From NCBI GenBank assembly GCA_001464545.1, contig LNFC01000023.1, positions 62,001 through 126,000 of the forward strand: a stretch of DNA of 64,000 nt, in the 5' to 3' direction. Shown in pieces: positions 32,810 to 43,166 of this stretch. The translations under genes were made by a program, and so were the position numbers. This stretch comes from Acidobacteria bacterium Ga0077551. GTDB lineage: Bacteria > Pseudomonadota > Alphaproteobacteria > Caulobacterales > Hyphomonadaceae. The notes below the pieces were generated by a model. That model did no database searches and was not told where the DNA came from. It saw nothing but the letters and a program-made list of their open reading frames with translations. Position 1 is the first letter of the stretch; the number at the start of each line of letters is the position of its first letter.

Positions 32810-34141
32810 ATGGGCACGCGCGACACCATCTGCGCCCTCGCCTCGGGCGCGCCGCCTTCGGCGATTGCGGTTGTCCGGATTTCGGGTCCGGCCGTCTACG
32901 AGATCGGCGCCTTGTTGCTGTCGGGCGGTTTGCCTGCGGCCCGGCGCGGAACCCTCACAAGGCTGAGCGACCGGGACGGCAACCTGGTCGATGAGGGCAT
33001 TGCCCTCTTCTCCCCTGCCCCCAACTCCTACACCGGCGAAGACACGCTCGAACTCTTCCTGCATGGCGGACCTGCGGTCATCACCCATGCGCTTGCCGCG
33101 CTGACGTCCATGGCGGACGTCCGGCTCGCCGACCCGGGGGAGTTTACCCGCCGCGCATTCGAAGCCGGAAAACTGAACCTGACCCAGGCCGAAGGCGTGG
33201 CTGATCTCATCGAAGCCGAGACCCTTGCCCAGAAAGGCCAGGCCCTCCGCCAGCTGTCCGGCGGACTGTCCGCGACCTATTCATCATGGCGCGATGAGTT
33301 GATGGGACTTCTTGCTCTGGTGGAGGTCTTGATCGACTTTCCGGATGAGGGCGATGTGTCTTCGGACGTTGCCGAACCGGTCCGGAACCGGGTCGCCGGG
33401 TTAATCAAAGATGTAGAAGCGGCCCTCGGGGATGGCGGGATCGGCGAACGCATCCGGGACGGATTCCGCATCGCGATCATCGGCGCGCCGAATGCCGGCA
33501 AGTCCACGCTCCTCAACCAGCTCGCCGGACGCGAGGCCGCCATCGTCACGGCCCGGCCGGGAACCACCCGCGACGTGATCGAGATCCGCCGGGTGCTCGG
33601 CGGCCAGGTTGTCTGGATCGCGGACACAGCAGGACTGCGCGAGACCGACGACGAGATCGAGGCGGAAGGAATCCGGCGGGCCAGGATGACGGCAGAGGAC
33701 GCCGACCTCTGCCTCCTCCTGATCGATGCGTCTGATCCGGGCGCCCCCCCTCCCCTCCCCTTCCCGCCGCCGAAGGGGATAATTGTGGTGAACAAGTCGG
33801 ACCTCGCCGGCTCCGGCGTGCTGCCCGCATCTGACTTTATTATATGTGCGAAGGACGGCGCCGGGATCGAAGCGCTGGAAGCCGGGCTCGGCACACGCAT
33901 CTCGGCGCTGGCCGGATCGGTCGAATCCCCGGTCATCACCCGTGCCCGCCACCGGGAGAAACTGACCCGCGGCCTCGCGGCCCTTGCCTCGGCGAAGGCG
34001 GCGCTCGACCAGGAGCTCGGCTTCGAACTGGTCGCCGAAGACCTCCGCCTCGCCATCCGCGAGATGCAATCGATCGTCGGCGAGATCGGGGTCGAGGATG
34101 TTCTCGGCGCCGTCTTCTCCCGCTTCTGCATCGGGAAATAG
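32810..34141 (+). CDS. mnmE: tRNA uridine-5-carboxymethylaminomethyl(34) synthesis GTPase MnmE
   Basis: A 443-residue GTPase that with MnmG modifies U34 of tRNAs. The N-terminal folate-binding domain has [13 protein letters not shown] and [18 protein letters not shown]; the helical domain follows; the G domain has [20 protein letters not shown] (225), [24 protein letters not shown] and VVNKSDL; the C-terminus is the catalytic CIGK motif. A Pro-rich insert (about 310-320) encoded by a C/T-rich run lies before NKSDL. mnmG follows after 65 bp. Confidence 0.96.
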   Translation: MGTRDTICALASGAPPSAIAVVRISGPAVYEIGALLLSGGLPAARRGTLTRLSDRDGNLVDEGIALFSPAPNSYTGEDTLELFLHGGPAVITHALAALTSMADVRLADPGEFTRRAFEAGKLNLTQAEGVADLIEAETLAQKGQALRQLSGGLSATYSSWRDELMGLLALVEVLIDFPDEGDVSSDVAEPVRNRVAGLIKDVEAALGDGGIGERIRDGFRIAIIGAPNAGKSTLLNQLAGREAAIVTARPGTTRDVIEIRRVLGGQVVWIADTAGLRETDDEIEAEGIRRARMTAEDADLCLLLIDASDPGAPPPLPFPPPKGIIVVNKSDLAGSGVLPASDFIICAKDGAGIEALEAGLGTRISALAGSVESPVITRARHREKLTRGLAALASAKAALDQELGFELVAEDLRLAIREMQSIVGEIGVEDVLGAVFSRFCIGK

Positions 34142-34192
34142 GCTCTAGGGAATCCCCTCCCCCGGCGTTATATACCCGGCCTCAGCCCCTGC

Positions 34193-34207
34193 TTAAGAGA
34201 TGGTTAA
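34193..34207. promoter_or_regulatory. Perfect CtrA box touching the mnmG start codon
   Basis: TTAA-GAGATGG-TTAA ends on the A of the mnmG ATG. A TTATAT -10-like element lies upstream at 34168-34173, so bound CtrA would sit downstream of a promoter there and repress it. The match is exact; binding is not shown. Confidence 0.55.
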
Positions 34208-36072
34208 TGCCGCACGCGGCCGACTTTGATGTGATCGTGATCGGCGGCGGCCATGCCGGCTGCGAAGCTGCGGCGGCCTCTGCCCGCTTCGGCGCGCGCA
34301 CGGCGCTCGTCACCCACAAGCGGTCGACTATCGGCGAGATGAGTTGCAACCCGGCCATCGGCGGTCTTGGCAAAGGTCACCTCGTCCGGGAGATCGATGC
34401 GCTCGACGGCGTCATGGGACGTATGGCCGACAAGGCCGGCATCCAGTTCCGGATGCTCAACCGGTCGAAGGGTCCGGCCGTCTGGGGCCCCCGCGCGCAG
34501 ATCGACCGGAAGCTTTACCGCGAAGCGATGCAAGCCGAACTCGGCGCGTACCCGAACCTGACGATCATCGAGGACGGCGCCGACGATCTGATCGTCGAAG
34601 ACGGACACATGGCCGGGATCACCGGACTCTCTGGAACCGTTTACCGCGCGGCCAAGGTCGTGATTACGACCGGCACCTTCCTGAAGGGCGTCATCCATAT
34701 CGGCGCCAAGCGGATACCGGCTGGCCGGGTTGGCGAAGCGCCGGCCATCGGATTGTCGGACCGGCTCTACGCGCTCGGCCTTCCGATGGGGCGCCTCAAG
34801 ACAGGGACGCCCGCGCGGCTCGATGGCCGCACGATCCATTGGGACCGGCTCGAGATGCAGCCGGCGGATGACCAGCCGATCCCGTTCAGCTTCCTGACCA
34901 CCCGGATCGATGTGCCCCAGGTTGCCTGCGGCATTACCTGGACGACGCCCGAGACCCACGCGATCATCGACGCGAACCTCAACCAGTCGGCGGTCTATTC
35001 CGGCGCGATTGCCGGACGCGGGCCCCGCTATTGCCCTTCGATCGAAGACAAGGTCCACCGGTTCGCCGACCGGGATCGCCACCAGATCTTCCTCGAGCCG
35101 GAAGGCCTCGACGACCACACCGTCTATCCGAACGGCATCTCGACCTCTCTGCCGGAAGAGATCCAGGACCAGTTTGTCCGGACGATCCCCGGCCTGGAGG
35201 ATGTTGTCATCCTCCAGCACGCCTATGCCATAGAGTACGACTATGTGGACCCGCGCGCGCTTTCGCCGGCGCTCGAAGTGAAGGCGCTCGCCGGCCTCTA
35301 TCTCGCCGGTCAGATCAACGGCACGACCGGATATGAGGAAGCCGGCGCCCAAGGCCTGATGGCGGGTCTTAATGCGGCCCGTGCGGCGGCCGGAAAAGAC
35401 CCCGTCATCTTCGACCGGGCCGAGGCCTATATCGGCGTTCTGATAGATGACCTCGTGACCCGGGGTGTCACCGAGCCCTATCGTATGTTCACATCGCGCG
35501 CCGAATACCGTCTCGCGCTCCGGGCCGACAATGCCGACCAGCGTCTCACGCCGCGCGGACTTGATGCCGGATGCGTCGGTCCGGAACGCGCCGCAATGTT
35601 TCACGTGAAACATCGGGCGCTGGATGAGGCTCGGGCGAAACTCAAATCCTTGACCCTGTCTCCCGCCGCCGCGGTAAAGGCGGGTTGGACCATCAATCAG
35701 GATGGCCGCGTCCGGTCGGCCTGGGAGTATCTCTCCTACAAGGACATCACGCTGACCCATCTCCGCGCCGTCTGGCCGGAGTTGGAATCGATCCCGGACG
35801 CGATTGGCGCGCAGATCGAGATTGAAGCGCTGTATGCCGCTTACCTTGACCGGCAGTCGGATGACGTCGCCGCGCTCCGGCGCGATGAATCTCTGACGCT
35901 GCCCGAGAGTCTCGACTATGATGCCATTGGAGGTCTCTCGAACGAGGTCCGGTCCAAGCTCAAGGCCGTGCGTCCGATGACCCTCGGCCAGGCGGCGCGA
36001 ATCGAGGGTGTCACACCCGGGGCCTTGACCGCACTGCTCGGTCACGTGAAACGCGTCCGGCGAACAGGCTAG
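34207..36072 (+). CDS. mnmG: tRNA uridine-5-carboxymethylaminomethyl(34) synthesis enzyme MnmG (GidA)
   Basis: A 621-residue FAD enzyme and partner of MnmE. The N-terminal FAD motif is [19 protein letters not shown]; then [40 protein letters not shown], the catalytic-loop [38 protein letters not shown] and the C-terminal helical domain ending LGHVKRV. ATG 34207 fits the family; the longer upstream frame is mnmE in another frame. A perfect parS palindrome is embedded at 35597-35612. Confidence 0.97.
   Translation: MPHAADFDVIVIGGGHAGCEAAAASARFGARTALVTHKRSTIGEMSCNPAIGGLGKGHLVREIDALDGVMGRMADKAGIQFRMLNRSKGPAVWGPRAQIDRKLYREAMQAELGAYPNLTIIEDGADDLIVEDGHMAGITGLSGTVYRAAKVVITTGTFLKGVIHIGAKRIPAGRVGEAPAIGLSDRLYALGLPMGRLKTGTPARLDGRTIHWDRLEMQPADDQPIPFSFLTTRIDVPQVACGITWTTPETHAIIDANLNQSAVYSGAIAGRGPRYCPSIEDKVHRFADRDRHQIFLEPEGLDDHTVYPNGISTSLPEEIQDQFVRTIPGLEDVVILQHAYAIEYDYVDPRALSPALEVKALAGLYLAGQINGTTGYEEAGAQGLMAGLNAARAAAGKDPVIFDRAEAYIGVLIDDLVTRGVTEPYRMFTSRAEYRLALRADNADQRLTPRGLDAGCVGPERAAMFHVKHRALDEARAKLKSLTLSPAAAVKAGWTINQDGRVRSAWEYLSYKDITLTHLRAVWPELESIPDAIGAQIEIEALYAAYLDRQSDDVAALRRDESLTLPESLDYDAIGGLSNEVRSKLKAVRPMTLGQAARIEGVTPGALTALLGHVKRVRRTG
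35597..35612. other. parS: parS centromere site within mnmG
   Basis: Perfect 16-bp palindrome TGTTTCACGTGAAACA, identical to the widespread ParB-binding consensus; the symmetry extends to 18 bp (35596-35613). It encodes MFHVKH in the mnmG frame and is about 1.1 kb from parA. Confidence 0.95.
36038..36053. other. Degenerate parS-like half site at end of mnmG
   Basis: TCGGTCACGTGAAACG matches 12 of 16 parS bases, including the uninterrupted TCACGTGAAAC core, between the two perfect sites. It may be a weak ParB site or a codon-driven chance match. Confidence 0.35.
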
Positions 36073-36090
36073 ATCCGGGCAGCATATAGA

Positions 36091-36714
36091 ATGACAGACA
36101 ATAACGACCGCGCGGCCTTTCTGGCCGCCCACTATGTTTCACGTGAAACATTGGCCAAGCTCGACATCATCATCGAGACGCTCGACCATTGGCGAACGCG
36201 GAGCAATCTGATCGGCCCGAAAGAGTGGCCGCAGATCTGGGCGCGGCATGTCGGCGACTCCGTCCAGCTGCTCGACCGGATCCCGGACACGGCCCGCGTG
36301 GTCGACCTCGGATCGGGCGCCGGCTTTCCCGGATTGATTCTCGCGGCCGCCCGTCCGGCGGGTCATGTGACGATGATCGAAAGCGTCGGAAAGAAATGTG
36401 CGTTTCTGCGCGCCGCCATCGAAGCCGCTGACTTACCTGCCGAAGTCCATCAAGGGCGGGTCGAAGCAGCGCCCCCGATCGCCGCTGCTTACGTCACTGC
36501 ACGCGCTTTTGCCCCGCTCCCGGAGCTCCTCGATTATGCCGCGCCCTGGCTGTGCAAAGGGGCAACAGGGGTGTTCCCGAAGGGCGAACGCTGGAAAGAA
36601 GAATTGACGGCAGCCCAGCAAAGGTGGAATTTCGCGTATCAAGCGATTCCAAGTCGCAGCGGTGGTGCCGGGGTAATTTTAATCGTCAGGGAAGCGGCAC
36701 GTCGTCATGGCTAA
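36091..36714 (+). CDS. rsmG: 16S rRNA (guanine527-N7)-methyltransferase
   Basis: A 207-residue SAM methyltransferase (GidB) modifying G527 of 16S rRNA. Signatures: LDHWRTRSNLIGPKEWPQIW, RHVGDSVQLLDRIP, the SAM motif VVDLGSGAGFPGLILAAARP, VGKKCAFLRAAIEAADL and VTARAFAPLPELLDYA. A perfect parS site is embedded at 36135-36150. Its last 8 bases overlap parA, so the mnmG-rsmG-parA-parB genes form one tight unit. Confidence 0.96.
   Translation: MTDNNDRAAFLAAHYVSRETLAKLDIIIETLDHWRTRSNLIGPKEWPQIWARHVGDSVQLLDRIPDTARVVDLGSGAGFPGLILAAARPAGHVTMIESVGKKCAFLRAAIEAADLPAEVHQGRVEAAPPIAAAYVTARAFAPLPELLDYAAPWLCKGATGVFPKGERWKEELTAAQQRWNFAYQAIPSRSGGAGVILIVREAARRHG
36135..36150. other. parS: parS centromere site within rsmG
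   Basis: A second perfect TGTTTCACGTGAAACA palindrome (18-bp symmetry 36134-36151), encoding CDS residues YVSRETL. It lies 538 bp from the first parS and about 0.6 kb before parA. Confidence 0.95.
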
Positions 36715-37513
36715 GCCTAGGATATTTGCAGTTGTGAACCAGAAGGGCGGAGTCGGAAAAACGACGACGTCGATTAACCTTGGCACGGCGCTTGCCGCCG
36801 TCGGGCGCCGGGTCCTGATCGTCGACTTCGACGCGCAGGGGAACGCCTCGACCGGCCTGGGCATCTCCCGGGCGGAGCGCCTCCAGACGTCTTATGATCT
36901 TGTGGTCGACCGGATCCCGCTTGAGGAAGCTGTCCTCTCCACCATCGTGCCGCGCCTCGACATCATTCCCGGCGACGAGAACCTGTCAGGCGTCGAGACC
37001 GAACTCGCGGGCGATGCCCACCGGTCCTACCGGCTCAAGGAAGCGCTGCAGACCTATATCGCGCGCGCCGAGACCGGCGACCTCGTGAAGTACGACTATG
37101 TCCTGATCGACTGCCCACCGTCGCTGTCGGCCCTGACGATGAACGCCATGACGGCGGCCGATGCGCTGCTCGTTCCGCTGCAGTGCGAGTTCCTGGCGCT
37201 TGAAGGTTTGTCGCAGCTCCTGCGCACGGTCGAGGTGGTCCGCTCGGGTCTCAACCCGACGCTTGAAATCCAGGGCGTGGTCCTGACCATGTATGACCGG
37301 CGCAATTCGCTGTCTGACCAGGTGGCCAACGAAGTGCGCTCCTTCTTCGGCTCCAAGGTCTACAATACGGTCATCCCGCGCAACGTGCGCCTGTCCGAAG
37401 CACCATCCTTCGGCAAGCCGGCTCTCCTTTATGATTATCGCTGCCCGGGCAGCGAGGCGTACATCCGTCTCGCTTCGGAGGTCCTGCAGCGCGAGAAGGC
37501 GAGGGTGGCATGA
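36707..37513 (+). CDS. parA: Chromosome-partitioning ATPase ParA (Soj)
   Basis: A 268-residue deviant-Walker ATPase that binds DNA nonspecifically and moves ParB-parS complexes poleward. The Walker A' is VNQKGGVGKTTTSINLGTA; A' partner region VLIVDFDAQGNASTGLGI; Walker B VLIDCPPSLSALTMNAM; and the C-terminal VIPRNVRLSEAPSFGKPALL is typical of chromosomal ParA/Soj. Overlaps rsmG by 8 bp and parB by 4 bp. Essential for cell-cycle progression in Caulobacter relatives. Confidence 0.98.
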   Translation: MAKPRIFAVVNQKGGVGKTTTSINLGTALAAVGRRVLIVDFDAQGNASTGLGISRAERLQTSYDLVVDRIPLEEAVLSTIVPRLDIIPGDENLSGVETELAGDAHRSYRLKEALQTYIARAETGDLVKYDYVLIDCPPSLSALTMNAMTAADALLVPLQCEFLALEGLSQLLRTVEVVRSGLNPTLEIQGVVLTMYDRRNSLSDQVANEVRSFFGSKVYNTVIPRNVRLSEAPSFGKPALLYDYRCPGSEAYIRLASEVLQREKARVA

Positions 37514-38448
37514 GCGCAGATCCCCAGGATGACGGCCGCCGCGCCTCGCGGCTCGGACGAGGCCTTTCGGCCCTGATCGGCGAAGTCGAGGCCATGGGTG
37601 TGCGCTCGCCCGCGGCAACTGTACCAGCCCCGGATGTTCCGCCCACGGAACGACCGAACGAGATCGCGCTCGACCTGATCCGCCGTAACCCGGCCCAGCC
37701 GCGCCGCAGCTTCGATGATGGCGAACTGCGTGAGCTTTCGGAATCGCTGAAGACCAAAGGCGTCCTCCAGGCGATCCTCGTTCGCCCCGATCCGAAAGAG
37801 GCCGGCAAGTTCCAGATCATCGCCGGGGAGCGCCGCTGGCGTGCCGCGCGCATGGCGGGGCTCACCCATATCCCTGCCGTCGTCAAAGACGTCGACGAAC
37901 TCGCCCTCCTCGAGATCGGCATCATCGAGAACGTCCAGCGCGCCGACCTCAACCCGGTCGACGAGGCAGAGGCCTATGACGCGCTGATCAAGCGCTTCGG
38001 CCGCACCCAGGACAGTCTCGCGACCAGCGTCGGCAAGAGCCGCGCCCATATCACCAATACGCTCCGCTTGCTCCAGCTTCCGGAAGGCGCGCGCCGCCAT
38101 ATCCGCGAAGGCCGCATCAGCGCCGGCCATGCCCGCGCGGCGCTCGGTTGCGCCAACCCCGAGGCGCTCATCGAGCTTGCCATCGAAAAGGGCCTCAGTG
38201 TTCGCGAAGTCGAGGCCAAGGCCCGCGAGTCGCGTGAGGCGACCCTCGAGACCAAGTCGATGCCGCCGAAGCCAGTCATGGAAAAGGACGTCGATACCGA
38301 AGCCCTCGAAGCGGACATCAGCCGCGAGCTGGGCCTCGTAGTCGATATCCGCCATGGCCGGGAAGGGGGCGAGATCCGGATCAAGTACCGCGACCTCGAA
38401 CAGCTCGACGAAGTCTGCAAACGCCTGACAGCGAAGCGCAAGCTCTAA
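37510..38448 (+). CDS. parB: Chromosome-partitioning protein ParB
   Basis: A 312-residue CTP-dependent DNA clamp that loads at parS and spreads. N-terminal RLGRGLSALIGEVEAMG (ParA-contact region); the CTPase/ParB-N domain about 55-145 with GGELRE-like helix, NPAQPRRSF and the clamp motif IIAGERRWRAARMAGL; HTH QDSLATSVGKSRAHITNTLR; and a C-terminal dimer domain with IRIKYRDLEQLDEVCKRL. Two perfect parS sites lie within 2 kb upstream. Confidence 0.98.
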   Translation: MSADPQDDGRRASRLGRGLSALIGEVEAMGVRSPAATVPAPDVPPTERPNEIALDLIRRNPAQPRRSFDDGELRELSESLKTKGVLQAILVRPDPKEAGKFQIIAGERRWRAARMAGLTHIPAVVKDVDELALLEIGIIENVQRADLNPVDEAEAYDALIKRFGRTQDSLATSVGKSRAHITNTLRLLQLPEGARRHIREGRISAGHARAALGCANPEALIELAIEKGLSVREVEAKARESREATLETKSMPPKPVMEKDVDTEALEADISRELGLVVDIRHGREGGEIRIKYRDLEQLDEVCKRLTAKRKL

Positions 38449-38456
38449 GCGGCGAT

Positions 38457-38480
38457 CGAAGGCGCTAGCGCGCGCCTTCG
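38457..38480. terminator. Hairpin between convergent parB and holA
   Basis: A 9-bp stem CGAAGGCGC / GCGCCTTCG (38457-38465 with 38472-38480) with a TAGCGC loop, overlapping the holA stop codon. There is no T run, so it may act as a bidirectional barrier rather than a classic terminator. Confidence 0.45.
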
Positions 38481-39496
38481 GCAACCCTTGCCAAGTCGTT
38501 AATCAGTAGACGGACGATTGGCTCGGCCGTCTGCCCCGCCGTCTTGGCCTGGCGCTCGGCATCGTGGATCCGCTCCATGATCCGCATCAGGCGCCTCGGG
38601 GTCCAGGTATTCATCCGCTTGCGGAAGGCCGGCCAGTCTTTCTCCCAGACCGGTGGTCGAAGGCTGCGGCCTGCGTTGGCATCTCCCGCCGCGACCTTTT
38701 CATGCGCGCTCAGCATCCGGAGGGTCTCCATTTGCAGCGACCGCAGGATCGAGATCGGACTCGTGCCCGCCTCGTTCAGACGGTCGAGCGCCGTGTGCGC
38801 CTCCGCCGGGCGGCCTTCGAGCGCCGCGATCAGCACCCCGCTCATATCCTGGCGCAGGGTGGTCGCCGTCAGCGCACGCACGTCGTCGGTCGACACGCTT
38901 CGCCCCAATCCCCGCACATAGAGGGCCAGCTTCTCGATCTCGGAATTTGCGATCGCCCGGTGGCCGGGCAAGTCGGCGCAGAAGACCTCAAGCGCTGCGT
39001 CGTCGATCACGGCGCCTTCCGCCATCAGTGCGGCGCGCACCCGGTCGCCGATGTCGCCGGCTTCCTCGGCGAAGAGCTGTAGGCAAGCCGTGCGCTTCGC
39101 CTTCTCCGCCGCGCCGCGCAGTTTTGACTTGGCGGCGAGGCTCCCGGTCTCGATCACCAGCTTTGCGGCGTACCGCCCGGGCGAGGCATCTCCCGCCTCG
39201 ATCGCCTCGATCAGCAGGGCCGCAATCTTGTCGCCGCCGGTGCGCACCCGTACGCCCCGTTTGTCGCCGAGCAGCGAGACGGCTTCGAGCGCGTCGAACA
39301 GGAGGGAGGGATCCTTGCGGATCGCATCATCGTCCAGAACGGTGACCTCGAGCCCGGCCTTGCCGCCCCAGGCCGACAGCACGGCTTGCGCGGCGTCCGA
39401 GGCGAGACCTTCATCGTCGGAAAAGGCGAGCACCGCCCAGATGTCGTCTCCGGGGCGCCGGGCGAAAGTTTCCGCCTGCTTGCCCTTGAGCAGCAT
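38465..39496 (-). CDS. holA: DNA polymerase III delta subunit
   Basis: A 343-residue clamp-loader subunit that opens the beta clamp. Domains: N-terminal RecA-like (LLKGKQAETFARRPGDDIWA; AWGGKAGLEVTVLDD), middle AAA-lid (FCADLPGHRAIANSEIEKLA, a conserved delta motif) and a C-terminal helical domain (ALEGRPAEAHTALDRLNEAG). It shares a base with the lptE stop (TAATG) and follows leuS-lptE on the minus strand, the conserved alphaproteobacterial order. Confidence 0.94.
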   Translation of the reverse strand: MLLKGKQAETFARRPGDDIWAVLAFSDDEGLASDAAQAVLSAWGGKAGLEVTVLDDDAIRKDPSLLFDALEAVSLLGDKRGVRVRTGGDKIAALLIEAIEAGDASPGRYAAKLVIETGSLAAKSKLRGAAEKAKRTACLQLFAEEAGDIGDRVRAALMAEGAVIDDAALEVFCADLPGHRAIANSEIEKLALYVRGLGRSVSTDDVRALTATTLRQDMSGVLIAALEGRPAEAHTALDRLNEAGTSPISILRSLQMETLRMLSAHEKVAAGDANAGRSLRPPVWEKDWPAFRKRMNTWTPRRLMRIMERIHDAERQAKTAGQTAEPIVRLLINDLARVAEGAR

Positions 39497-39981
39497 TACT
39501 GGGACGCGAACTTCAGGCGGATGTCATCCGCGATCCGCTTGGCGAGCATGCGCATCGCCCGGTCGGACGCGCTGGTCTGCGCCGCGATGTCGCCGAACGG
39601 CGAGTCGGGAACCAGGAATCCGGTCTCGACATTCACGCTGCCGGACACCGAAACCGTCTCGCCCGTCATGGAATAAGCCCCGGTCGCCAGGACGCTGGAG
39701 CGCGAGGCGGCCCCGTCCGGCTGGAAGGCGAGACGTGAGAGCTGGTCATCCAGGTCAACCTTCAGGGTCACCTGCTCCGTCAGGCCCGGCACGCCGAGCG
39801 CCAGTTCCTGCAGCAGGGCCTGGCGCAGCATGTGCCCCGGCCTGCCCCGGATCTCTGCGACCTGGATCAGCCCGGCATCAGCGTACTTGCCGTCCACCGG
39901 CGCATAGACCGGCTGGAATCCGCAGGCGCTGAGGGAGGCGCTTGAGGCAGCGATAAGCAGGGCGGCGATGAGGCGTTTCAT
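39496..39981 (-). CDS. lptE: LPS assembly lipoprotein LptE
   Basis: A 161-residue outer-membrane lipoprotein that plugs the LptD barrel for lipopolysaccharide export. Signal peptide [20 protein letters not shown] with lipobox Cys20, then GFQPVYAP, the canonical LptE N-terminus. The mature part is beta/alpha: [15 protein letters not shown] and [23 protein letters not shown] 39981 overlaps the leuS stop by 4 nt; its stop overlaps holA by one base. Confidence 0.9.
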   Translation of the reverse strand: MKRLIAALLIAASSASLSACGFQPVYAPVDGKYADAGLIQVAEIRGRPGHMLRQALLQELALGVPGLTEQVTLKVDLDDQLSRLAFQPDGAASRSSVLATGAYSMTGETVSVSGSVNVETGFLVPDSPFGDIAAQTSASDRAMRMLAKRIADDIRLKFASQ

Positions 39982-42575
39982 GCCACGACGATATTCACGA
40001 TGCGTCCGGGCACGACAATGGTTTTCTTCACGTCCTTTCCGGTGATGAAGCCGGCAACCTCCGGCAACGCACGTGCCGCCGCCTCGACCGCCTCGTTTCC
40101 GAGGTCCTTCGTTACCGTGATTTCGCCGCGCCGTTTGCCGTTCACCTGCACCGCCAGCGTGACCGTATCCTCGGTGATCAGGGCGGCGTCTGCCTCCGGC
40201 CAGGGAGCGGCAGAGACGAGCCCCTGCCCGCCGATCCGCTCCCAGGTACTCTCGGCGAGGTGGGGCATGAACGGGGTCAGGCAGCGCGCCAGCATGGAGA
40301 CCGCTTCGGCGCGGGCGCCGAGCAGGTCTCCGGGCGCTTCCGCCTTCTTCAGCGCATTCACCCATTCATAGATGGTCGCGATCGCGGAATTGAACCGGAA
40401 CTCGTCGATGGCCTTGTCGATGGCTTTCGCCGCGCGGTGGCTCACCCGGCGCAGGTCCAGCGACGCGGCGTCCTCGCCGGGGGCAGGGTAGGGGGCCGCC
40501 GGAAGGCTGTCGGCCAGACTCCAGATGCGCTGCGCAAACCGGCCGGCGCCTTCGACGCCCGACTGGGTCCATTCGACATCCCGCTCGGGCGGCGAGTCCG
40601 ACAACATGAACCAGCGCGCGACATCGGCGCCGTAGGTCGCAACGATCCCGTCGGGATCGACCGTGTTCTTCTTGGACTTCGACATCTTCTCGATGGCGCC
40701 GGCTTCGACATGTTCGCCGGTCGCCGTCTCGATCCAGTGATTGTCACGCTTCTCGACCGCGCCGGGCTCCAGCCAGCGGCCGTCTCCTGCGCGGTAGGTC
40801 TCGTGTGTCACCATGCCTTGCGTGAAGAGGCCCGCGAACGGCTCACCGACCGGCAGGTCCAGTTCGCCGACATCCCGCATCGCGCGCGCGAAAGCGCGGG
40901 AATAGAGAAGGTGCAGCACGGCATGTTCGACGCCGCCGATGTACTGATCGACGGGCAGCCAGTAGGCGCGCTCCGCCGGATCGCTGATCGAGGCGAAGCG
41001 GGCATAATACCAGGAGCTGTCCACGAATGTGTCCAGCGTGTCGGTCTCCCGGCGCGCCGGGTTTCCGCAGGTCGGGCAGTTTACGTGTTTCCAGGTCGGG
41101 TGATGGTCCAGCGGATTGCCCGGCTTGTCGAAGGCCACATCCTCCGGCAGGCGCACCGGCAACATCTTCGCGGGCACCGGGACGACGCCGCAGACCCCGC
41201 AATAGATCACCGGGATCGGGCAGCCCCAATAGCGCTGGCGCGAGAAGCCCCAGTCGCGCAGGCGGTAATTGACCGTACCCTGACCATGCTCGGACGCCTC
41301 GAGTTTCGAGATCGCCAGCCGATTGGCTTCGTCCACGGCAAGCCCGTCAAGGAAGCCGGAATTGAAGATACGCCCCGGACCGGTATAGGCCTTGTCGTCA
41401 ACGCGGAAGTCTTCCGCAGCGGTGTCCGGCGGCAGGACAACCGGCGTCACCGGCAGGGCGAACTTGCGCGCAAAATCGAGATCGCGCTGGTCGTGCGCCG
41501 GGCAGCCGAAGATCGCGCCGCTGCCATAGCTCGACAGCACGAAGTTGGCGGACCAGACCGGCAAGGTGCAGGACGGATCGAAGGGATGGCGCACGCGCAC
41601 GCCCAGATCGACGCCCAGCTTGGGCGCCTTCTCGATGGCTTCTTCCGATGTGCCGATGCGCGAGGCTTCCATGATGAAAGCCGCGACAGCGGGATTCTGT
41701 GCCGCAATCGAGCGCGTCAGCGGATGGTCGGGTGCGAGCGCGATGAAGCTCGCGCCGAACAAGGTGTCAGGACGCGTCGTGTAGACTTCGATTGGATCTG
41801 TCGCATGGTTCCGGCCGCTCTCCGCGCCCGCTGCCGCCAGAAACTCCGGCACTTCGGCGATGTCCCACCAGACCAGCGCGCCTTCCGACTTGCCGATCCA
41901 GTTTGCCTGCATCGTGCGGACCTTCTCGGGCCAGCGCTCCAGTTTCTGGACCTCCGTGAGCAGATCATCCGCATACGCCGTGATCTTGAAGAACCACTGC
42001 GTCAGGTCGCGCTGTTCGACCAGCGCGCCCGACCGCCAGCCGCGCCCGTCGATCACCTGCTCGTTGGCGAGCACGGTATTGTCGACCGGGTCCCAGTTCA
42101 CTTTCGAGGCCTTGCGATAGACGAGGCCCTTCTCGAGGAATTTCAGGAACAGCGCCTGCTGCGCGCCGTAGTATTCCGGATCGCAGGTCGCAAACTCGCG
42201 GCTCCAGTCCAGCGACAGGCCGAGCTTCTTGAACTGCGCCTTCATCGCGTCGATGTTGGCATAGGTCCATTTGCCCGGATCGATGCCGCGTTCCATCGCG
42301 GCGTTCTCGGCCGGCAGGCCAAACGCGTCCCAGCCCATCGGGTGGAGCACATTGTATCCCTTGGCGCGGCGGTGACGGGCGACGACATCGCCCATAGCGT
42401 AGTTGCGCACGTGCCCCATATGCAGGCGGCCGGAAGGGTAGGGGAACATCTCGAGGACGTAAGCCTTCGGCGCTCCCGGCGCTTCGGCGGGAGACCGGGT
42501 GCGGAACAGGTCGGCTGCGGCCCAGGCGTCACGCCACCGGGGCTCCGCAGCTTGCGGATCATATCGGGTTGCCAT
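39978..42575 (-). CDS. leuS: Leucyl-tRNA synthetase
   Basis: An 865-residue class I synthetase. The HIGH-type motif is in [19 protein letters not shown] near residue 45-60; the zinc-binding CGVCGVVP...CPTC insertion is present; the CP1 editing domain has [18 protein letters not shown] and [17 protein letters not shown] with the editing Asp; KMSKS is in [16 protein letters not shown] near 630. Full length. It is first in a leuS-lptE-holA translationally coupled unit that converges on parB. Confidence 0.97.
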   Translation of the reverse strand: MATRYDPQAAEPRWRDAWAAADLFRTRSPAEAPGAPKAYVLEMFPYPSGRLHMGHVRNYAMGDVVARHRRAKGYNVLHPMGWDAFGLPAENAAMERGIDPGKWTYANIDAMKAQFKKLGLSLDWSREFATCDPEYYGAQQALFLKFLEKGLVYRKASKVNWDPVDNTVLANEQVIDGRGWRSGALVEQRDLTQWFFKITAYADDLLTEVQKLERWPEKVRTMQANWIGKSEGALVWWDIAEVPEFLAAAGAESGRNHATDPIEVYTTRPDTLFGASFIALAPDHPLTRSIAAQNPAVAAFIMEASRIGTSEEAIEKAPKLGVDLGVRVRHPFDPSCTLPVWSANFVLSSYGSGAIFGCPAHDQRDLDFARKFALPVTPVVLPPDTAAEDFRVDDKAYTGPGRIFNSGFLDGLAVDEANRLAISKLEASEHGQGTVNYRLRDWGFSRQRYWGCPIPVIYCGVCGVVPVPAKMLPVRLPEDVAFDKPGNPLDHHPTWKHVNCPTCGNPARRETDTLDTFVDSSWYYARFASISDPAERAYWLPVDQYIGGVEHAVLHLLYSRAFARAMRDVGELDLPVGEPFAGLFTQGMVTHETYRAGDGRWLEPGAVEKRDNHWIETATGEHVEAGAIEKMSKSKKNTVDPDGIVATYGADVARWFMLSDSPPERDVEWTQSGVEGAGRFAQRIWSLADSLPAAPYPAPGEDAASLDLRRVSHRAAKAIDKAIDEFRFNSAIATIYEWVNALKKAEAPGDLLGARAEAVSMLARCLTPFMPHLAESTWERIGGQGLVSAAPWPEADAALITEDTVTLAVQVNGKRRGEITVTKDLGNEAVEAAARALPEVAGFITGKDVKKTIVVPGRIVNIVVA

Positions 42576-42622
42576 CCGGCGCTCCCATCAAGGCATCAGA
42601 AGTAAGGTCGAAGTCCGGCGCT

Positions 42623-43048
42623 TTAGCCGATCTCGGATGCCTTAAGAAGTCGGGCCCGCTCAAGAATCTTGTTCTCGAGCTGCTGGCCGGTTTCAGAATC
42701 CACCACCGCGTCAGTCCAGGTACCCTCGGTATTGACCTGGCGATAGACGCTGACCTTGACGCCGTCGGCGCGTAGTCGCGAGTCCAGGATAAAGACCGTT
42801 GCCTTGATCCGCTCGGCGGGCGCACCCTCGAACGACTTCCAGTCATAGATGACGAGCCCGCCGAGGGCGTCGGCGCTGACCAGCGGCAGAGGCGCCATCG
42901 TGTCGAGCGTGGCGCGCCACAGGTAGGGGTTTACGGCGCCCACTGATTCCGCAGCAGCGTCGGCAGCCGAGTTGGATTTGCCGCCCGACAGGCATCCGCT
43001 CAGGGCGATCATCGCTGCAAAAGCGGCGGCAGTCATCGGCTTCATCAT
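42623..43048 (-). CDS. DUF3576 family lipoprotein
   Basis: A 141-residue exported protein: MMKPMTAAAFAAMIALSGC is a lipoprotein signal with the lipobox Cys19. The mature domain (VNPYLWRATLDTMAPLPLVS, VIYDWKSFEGAPAERIKATV, EGTWTDAVVDSETGQQLENK) matches DUF3576, a conserved alphaproteobacterial family encoded next to leuS. The function is unknown; envelope biogenesis is a guess from context with lptE. ATG 43048 or the next codon, with AGGAA upstream. Confidence 0.85.
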   Translation of the reverse strand: MMKPMTAAAFAAMIALSGCLSGGKSNSAADAAAESVGAVNPYLWRATLDTMAPLPLVSADALGGLVIYDWKSFEGAPAERIKATVFILDSRLRADGVKVSVYRQVNTEGTWTDAVVDSETGQQLENKILERARLLKASEIG

Positions 43049-43166
43049 CGTTGTGTTCCTGCGTGCAAGACCTTGTTCACGGGGCGTGTATAACAACGCA
43101 GGTATGGCCTCGCCAGTGTCGTTCTGCGCATGGCCCGAACCGGACACATCGCGAGGGAGTATCTCG

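Noticed and set aside
40260-42605. 781-codon plus-strand open frame across leuS
   Set aside because: Antisense to leuS, which has intact HMGH and KMSKS motifs; the composition is that of a shadow frame.
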